A DNA stretch of 64,000 bases from positions 5,952,001 through 6,016,000 of the forward strand of contig NZ_RKQF01000001.1 of the NCBI RefSeq assembly GCF_003814875.1. Direction: 5' to 3'. Both the position numbers and the translations under genes were made by a program. The notes beneath the pieces are model-generated. The model was not told the DNA's origin. It did not search any database and saw only the letters and a program-made list of their open reading frames with translations. This DNA is from Streptomyces sp. Ag109_O5-1 (GTDB lineage: Bacteria > Actinomycetota > Actinomycetes > Streptomycetales > Streptomycetaceae). This document shows, piece after piece, positions 59,858 to 64,000 of this stretch (the stretch's first letter is position 1; each line of letters begins with the position of its first letter).

Positions 59858-60321
59858 GATTCCCCCAGGCGGCTCCCGCCGAGTTCCACCTCGAAGGGCT
59901 CCGAGCAGTGCGGGCAGTTGACCGCGGCCCGGGTGTGGCCCTCCGCGTTGATCTGGCGGTAGAAGTCCTGCAGGAACGCCAGGTCGGAGGCGAACATGTT
60001 CTCCACGATCCCGTCGTGTATGAGCGGCAGCGTGCCGAGGCGGGTGATGACCCGGCCCAGCAGCACCACCGACAGGAACGCGGGGTTCTCCTGGACCCGG
60101 ACGTCCCGGAGGGGGATCAGCTCGTCCCTCGCCGTGGACAGGCGCATCACGCCGTCCCGGTGGACGGTGCCCTGCTCGTCGACGTACCCGCGCGGGAGCT
60201 GGAACGGGAACTCCGTACGCAGCGCCTCGCGGGGCGCCTCCGGTTGCGGGGAGACCGGGGGCGCCGCCACCTCCGGTGCAGGCGCCACCACGCTCCCCGC
60301 CCGGCCGGCCGAACGCCTCAT
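59854..60321 (-). CDS. CIS tail-assembly-like protein with a CxxC site
   Basis: A 155-residue protein. After a Pro/Ala-rich lead, FPFQLPRGYVDEQGTVHRDG, VMRLSTARDELIPLRDVRVQ and NPAFLSVVLLGRVITRLGTL resemble the phage T4-like tail-assembly/chaperone proteins that follow tube genes. The end, AVNCPHCSEPFEVEL, has a single CxxC, half a zinc ribbon, perhaps completed in a dimer. The ATG at 60321 overlaps the tube stop by one base (TAATG), so expression follows that of the tube. Confidence 0.75.
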   Translation of the reverse strand: MRRSAGRAGSVVAPAPEVAAPPVSPQPEAPREALRTEFPFQLPRGYVDEQGTVHRDGVMRLSTARDELIPLRDVRVQENPAFLSVVLLGRVITRLGTLPLIHDGIVENMFASDLAFLQDFYRQINAEGHTRAAVNCPHCSEPFEVELGGSRLGES

Positions 60322-60764
60322 TACTCGATGACCAGTTCTTCGAACGTGATGGTCACCGACTCGGTCAGCGCGGACGCCTCGCCCGCCTTGACCGTGCTGG
60401 TGTCGATCTTGCTGCACCAGGCGTTGCGCAGGTTGTAGCGCTTCACCGGGTTGTTCTCGAAGTCCATCATGATGATGGTCGCGTTCTTGCGGGCCGTGGC
60501 CATCTGGCCGTTGATGGACTCGTTGATCCACTGGGTGAACGACGAGGACTGGGTCATACCGCGGATGACCGTGCAGGTGCCGTTCTTCTTCACGCCCGGC
60601 AGGTTGCGGACGTGGTTCTTCCCGTCCGGCGTGTTCTGCTGGTAGGTGATGACGTCCTGTTCCATCGACAGGCCGCTGACCTCGGCGAGGTACTCGACCA
60701 TCACGCCGTCGATCTGCAGGCCGAAATTGTGTGATGTGAGGGCGTCACCCGGCTGGAGACTCAT
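60321..60764 (-). CDS. cis1: CIS inner tube protein (Cis1)
   Basis: A 147-residue tail-tube protein, the main subunit of the inner tube. SLQPGDALTSHNFGLQIDGV, EYLAEVSGLSMEQDVITYQQ and QWINESINGQMATARKNATI, then SVTITFEELVIE are typical of the gp19/Hcp-like T4 tube family. Its length fits the family. It lies 63 bases after the sheath gene. Two tube-type genes in one locus (with Cis5) agree with other eCIS. Confidence 0.95.
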   Translation of the reverse strand: MSLQPGDALTSHNFGLQIDGVMVEYLAEVSGLSMEQDVITYQQNTPDGKNHVRNLPGVKKNGTCTVIRGMTQSSSFTQWINESINGQMATARKNATIIMMDFENNPVKRYNLRNAWCSKIDTSTVKAGEASALTESVTITFEELVIE

Positions 60765-60827
60765 GTCTTACTGCCCGTTCTTCTCAAGATGCCTGTGGAA
60801 CAAGGGGGTTGAGGGCACGAAGGCCCA

Positions 60828-62408
60828 CTACTCCTGGAGCTCGCCGCTGCCGCTGGAGAACTGGGCCAGCCGGAAGATCACGAACTCGGCGGGCTTGACC
60901 GGTGCGATGCCGATCTCGCAGATCACGCGGCCGACGTCGACCGACTCCGGCGGGTTGGTCTCCTCGTCGCACTTGACGTAGTACGCCTCCTCGGGCCGCT
61001 GCCCGAACAGGGCGCCGCTGCGCCACTCGTTGACCAGGAACGCGGAGATGTTGCGCCGGATCCGGGCCCAGAGGTTGTGGTCGTTGGGCTCGAAGACCAC
61101 CCACTGGGTGCCGATCAGGATCGACTCCTCCAGGTAGTTGAAGTACCGGCGGATGTTGAGGTAGCGCCAGGCCGGGTCGGAGGAGAGGGTGCGGGCGCCC
61201 CAGATGCGGATGCCGCGGCCCGGGAAGGCGCGGATGCAGTTCACGCCGATCGGGTTGAGCAGGTCCTGCTCGCCGCGGGTGATCTGGAGCTCCAGGTCGA
61301 CCGCGCCGCGGATCACCTCGTTCGCCGGGGCCTTGTGGACACCGCGCTCGGCGTCGTTGCGGGCCCAGACGCCGGCCACATGGCCGGACGGCGGGATCAG
61401 CCGCGACGTGCCGGACGCCGGGTCGAAGGTCTTGATCCAGGGGTAGTACAGGGCCGCGTACTTGGAGTCGTAGCCGGCCGTCTCCTGGCGCCAGACCCGG
61501 ATCTGGCGGGCGTTGAGGCTCGGCGGCGGGTCGATGACCGCGACCCGGTCGCCCATCAGCTCGCAGTGCGCGATCAGGCCGAGCTGGACGGCCTTGACCT
61601 GCTCCAGGTCGATCGCGCCGCGCTGGTAGGCGGCCATCAGGTCGGGCACGGCCACCATGGACACCTCGTCGACGGCCTCCAGGCCGCCGAAGCCGGTGCG
61701 GTCGGCCGAGTCGCCGAGGTACTCGGCGGGGCCGGGGTGGGAACCGGCGTCCGCGACGGGGGGCGCGGACGCCGGGGCAGGGGCGGGGGCCACGAGGGCC
61801 ACCGTCTGGTTGTCCGGCCGGGCCAGCTGCGCGGCGGGCGCGGCCTCGGTCACGGTGATGAGCTTGGAGCGCTCCTTGACCTGGGTGACCACGTAGTTGC
61901 GGCCGCCCTTCTTCGCGGTCACGTCGAAGGTCTCGACGGGCTTGCCGCCGTCCTTGACGACCAGCTTGAAGCGTTCGGCGGGCCCCTCGCCCTCCGCGTC
62001 GGCGACCTCGACGGAGAGGTCGCCGGAGGCCACCGCGCTCACGCTGAAGGTGCCGAGCTGCCTGGCCTCGCCGGCCGGCAGCGCGGCCGGAGCGGCCGAA
62101 CCACGCAGAGCGGCGGGCGAGTCGGCGGTCTCGGCGCCCTCCGCCGTACCGCCGACGCGGACGACGTACGCGGCCGTGCCGCCGTTGTTGAAGAAGCCGT
62201 AGACGGAGTGCGCGAGGTAGTACCCGTCGGTGAACTCACCGAAGGACGCCACGTACTGCGTCCAGTTGGTCACCAGGGTCGGCTCGTTCAGCGGACCGGT
62301 CGGGGCCAGGCCCACGAAGGCCGCCACCGACGTGCCCACGCCCTCGATGGGGCGGGAGCCGCTGGCCACCTCCTCGACGTAGACGCCGGGCGACAGGTAG
62401 GACGGCAT
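60828..62408 (-). CDS. cis2: CIS contractile sheath protein (Cis2)
   Basis: A 526-residue tail sheath protein, which contracts to drive the tube. It starts SYLSPGVYVEEVASGSRPIE, GVGTSVAAFVGLAPTGPLNE, a near-universal sheath opening. The variable surface domain is inserted at about 100-240 (Ala/Pro-rich at 205-235). The conserved C-terminal part follows: NEVIRGAVDLELQITRGEQD, PIGVNCIRAFPGRGIRIWGA, then NIRRYFNYLEESILIGTQWV and EIGIAPVKPAEFVIFRLAQF. It is the first gene of the operon, with its promoter in 62409-62650. Confidence 0.97.
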   Translation of the reverse strand: MPSYLSPGVYVEEVASGSRPIEGVGTSVAAFVGLAPTGPLNEPTLVTNWTQYVASFGEFTDGYYLAHSVYGFFNNGGTAAYVVRVGGTAEGAETADSPAALRGSAAPAALPAGEARQLGTFSVSAVASGDLSVEVADAEGEGPAERFKLVVKDGGKPVETFDVTAKKGGRNYVVTQVKERSKLITVTEAAPAAQLARPDNQTVALVAPAPAPASAPPVADAGSHPGPAEYLGDSADRTGFGGLEAVDEVSMVAVPDLMAAYQRGAIDLEQVKAVQLGLIAHCELMGDRVAVIDPPPSLNARQIRVWRQETAGYDSKYAALYYPWIKTFDPASGTSRLIPPSGHVAGVWARNDAERGVHKAPANEVIRGAVDLELQITRGEQDLLNPIGVNCIRAFPGRGIRIWGARTLSSDPAWRYLNIRRYFNYLEESILIGTQWVVFEPNDHNLWARIRRNISAFLVNEWRSGALFGQRPEEAYYVKCDEETNPPESVDVGRVICEIGIAPVKPAEFVIFRLAQFSSGSGELQE

Positions 62409-62650
62409 GCTCTGCTCTCCTCGGGGTACGAGACAGGAACATTCCCACCTTCACGCGCGAAGCGCGCGCGCCGAAACGGCCTCCGGTGCCGTACCGGGGG
62501 CAACTCACTTGCCCGCAAGGGCAGTCCCGGCGCCCCCGGTGACCCCTCGGCCGCAAGGCCTGCCCCCGGTGTTGCCCCCGCGGTCCTCCCGCCCTCGGGT
62601 GGCGACGGGGTACGAGGTTGGGGTCCCTTGTCGACCGAACGGGAATCCGT
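62409..62650. promoter_or_regulatory. Divergent promoter region of the CIS locus
   Basis: The only gene-free gap in the CIS locus, 242 bases between the sheath start (minus) and the candidate cargo gene (plus). Both transcription units must begin here. Sheath translation is helped by a GGAGAG-type site near 62415-62420 on the minus strand. I could not fix -10/-35 boxes or an operator. Confidence 0.6.
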
Positions 62651-64000
62651 ATGCGCACTCAGGCAGAGAACCGCTCGACCGCCGGCCGGGACGACACCCG
62701 CCCTCGGTCACGGCCCGCCGTCGCCCCGTCGCCGTTGGCCGCCCTCCAGGGGACCGCGGGGAACGCCGCGGTGGCCCGGGCGATCCAGCGGGTCCGGGCG
62801 GAGAGCGAGCCCGAGGCGCAGCAGGCCGACGGGGCGGTGCCCGTGCAGCGGCGGTCCTCGGTCCCCGAGGCCGTCAGCTCACCCGGGTCGCCGCTGGAAC
62901 CCCGTATTCAGCAGCGGGCGGAGCAGGCCTACGGCATGCCCTTCGGCCATGTGCGCGTGCACAACGACGCCGTCGCCCAGCGTTCGGCCGCGGAACTCGG
63001 GGCGCTGGCCTACACCAGCGGCCCGCACATCGTGCTCGGCGGGAAGCGGGTCAGCGACGAGACGATGTTCGAGGAGGTCGACCACGTCCGCCAGCAGGCC
63101 ATGGGGCCGGTGCCCGGCACCCCCAACGGCCATGGCGAGAGGGTCTCCCACCCGGACGACCCGTTCGAGAAGAGCGCCTCCTCCAACGGCCGGAAGCTGG
63201 CCCGGGGCGCCATGCCCGACCTCGCCCTGCCCGGGTCCTCGGCACCGCCGGCCGAGGCGGTGCAGCGCAGCGCGGACGAGGACGTACCGGTCCAGCGGGT
63301 GGACGCGGACCGGCCCGGCCCCTCGGCCGCGGACACCGGCTCGCCCGCACCCTCGTCCGGGAGTTCCACCCCGCCGTCGGCCGCGATCCCGGCCATCGCC
63401 CAGCTGGCCCGGCTCCTCGTCGGCGGCGACGCGGTGATCAAGAACAAGCATGTGCGGGCAGCGCTGCACAGGCGTGTCCGAGGCGGCCCGAGCTTCACGG
63501 ACGCGGAACTCCGGGCGATCAAGGCGGTGGAGACCGAGGACCCCAAGTGGCTGAAGACGGTGGGCATCGGCACCCACGCGGAGGCCGAGGCCTACATCAA
63601 GGCGGGTGACTTCCACAGCTGGCTGGAGCAGCCCGAGGGCAAGCGCCTGCTCGTGGCCACCCTGCGGTGGCACCAGGCGGCCGGCGACCGGGCCGAGGGG
63701 ATGCCGGTGGCCAAGCAGGGCCGGCCGGACTACCAGATGGGCCGGCACATGGCCATGCACGACGCCGGCACGCCATCGGCCGAGCGGGAGGCGCTCAAGG
63801 GGGAGCGCGACGAACAGATCTTCCAGACCTTCGTCAAGACGATGCTGCCGCCCGGCGTCAGCGACGACGTACCGGACGCCAAGAAGCACAACGAGCGCGT
63901 GAAGCGCGGCACCGAGCTGCTGACCAAGATCTTCCTGATCCTGAAGGAGGGGCTCAAGGTCTTCAACCCGGAGACCGGCTTCCACGAGGACTTCGAGGAC
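62651..64000 (+). CDS. eCIS-core (DUF4157-like) protein, candidate CIS cargo/effector; runs off the window
   Basis: An open frame of at least 450 codons with no stop before the window edge. LAALQGTAGNAAVARAIQRV (30-49) is typical of eCIS-linked proteins, and 82-150 is the eCIS-core domain: RIQQRAEQAYGMPFGHVRVH, LGALAYTSGPHIVLGGK and EEVDHVRQQ. The usual HELTHVVQQ zinc site is degenerate (EEVDH at 141-145, first His lost), so it is probably not a working protease. [VI]QR motifs occur at 45, 65, 204 and 214, like those of the 1105-residue protein. The part from 250 on is soluble, helical and charged (DAVIKNKHVRAALHRRVRGG; LRWHQAAGDRAEG; MGRHMAMHDAG) and matches nothing I know; a toxin domain may continue beyond the edge. 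Confidence 0.8.
   Translation, partial: MRTQAENRSTAGRDDTRPRSRPAVAPSPLAALQGTAGNAAVARAIQRVRAESEPEAQQADGAVPVQRRSSVPEAVSSPGSPLEPRIQQRAEQAYGMPFGHVRVHNDAVAQRSAAELGALAYTSGPHIVLGGKRVSDETMFEEVDHVRQQAMGPVPGTPNGHGERVSHPDDPFEKSASSNGRKLARGAMPDLALPGSSAPPAEAVQRSADEDVPVQRVDADRPGPSAADTGSPAPSSGSSTPPSAAIPAIAQLARLLVGGDAVIKNKHVRAALHRRVRGGPSFTDAELRAIKAVETEDPKWLKTVGIGTHAEAEAYIKAGDFHSWLEQPEGKRLLVATLRWHQAAGDRAEGMPVAKQGRPDYQMGRHMAMHDAGTPSAEREALKGERDEQIFQTFVKTMLPPGVSDDVPDAKKHNERVKRGTELLTKIFLILKEGLKVFNPETGFHEDFED

Noticed and set aside
61077..63437. 786-codon plus-strand frame across the sheath gene
   Set aside because: It is antisense to the sheath and out of frame with the eCIS-core gene, whose own frame runs from 62651 to the edge.

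Overview
The window is high-GC actinobacterial DNA and reads as a Streptomyces chromosome: strong third-position G/C in every real gene, many GTG and TTG starts, ECF sigma factors with SnoaL tails, SpoIIE-type phosphatases, and a Streptomyces-type contractile injection system (CIS). No rRNA, tRNA or CRISPR array was seen.

Region 1-8.3 kb is an accessory, worn stretch. It holds a truncated alpha/beta hydrolase, relics of IS630 and IS5 transposases, a complete IS110-type element, and a duplicated promoter plus 5' half of an antibiotic-biosynthesis-monooxygenase gene. Region 8.3-13 kb carries an ECF41-type sigma factor (SigJ), its linked flavoprotein oxidoreductase and an NB-ARC/TPR protein. Region 13-26.5 kb holds a secreted Ig-like protein, HIT and SDR proteins, a PLP decarboxylase divergent from a MarR regulator, a sugar ABC transporter, an ECF sigma/CU044_5270 pair, a PAS-GAF-SpoIIE-HATPase phosphatase and small membrane proteins.

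Region 26.5-33.4 kb groups an MFS exporter, uppP divergent from a blaI/M56-peptidase pair across two clear BlaI boxes, and a probable copper module: a permease with a His-rich tail, a DUF6153 protein behind a CsoR-like box, and a Met/His-rich lipoprotein. Region 33.4-43 kb is decayed again. It has a frameshifted proline iminopeptidase, an LLM-class oxidoreductase gene split exactly by a TnpB-carrying IS200/IS605-type element, and a second, deleted IS605 relic that breaks a secreted-protein gene. Between these lie an aldo/keto reductase with its TetR regulator, a TOPRIM protein and a beta-helix polysaccharide lyase. Region 43-48.7 kb holds cell-wall and polysaccharide enzymes (GH18 chitinase with a DasR-like site, NlpC/P60, M23, GH26-like) and 6-phosphogluconate dehydrogenase.

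Region 48.7-64 kb is the main item. A tightly packed minus-strand CIS operon runs from 62.4 down to 48.7 kb: sheath, tube, a CxxC assembly protein, a DUF6760 protein, a 1105-residue VQR-repeat protein, a tube-like baseplate protein, LysM adaptor, VgrG-like spike, gp25, gp6/J, gp7/I and a CisA-like zinc-ribbon membrane protein. Reading rightward from the divergent promoter is an open frame that runs off the window edge. It has an eCIS-core (DUF4157-like) domain with a degenerate HExxH and an unrecognised C-terminal region, and is a candidate CIS cargo/effector. The tape measure, AAA ATPase and cap genes are not in the window and probably lie just beyond the right edge.
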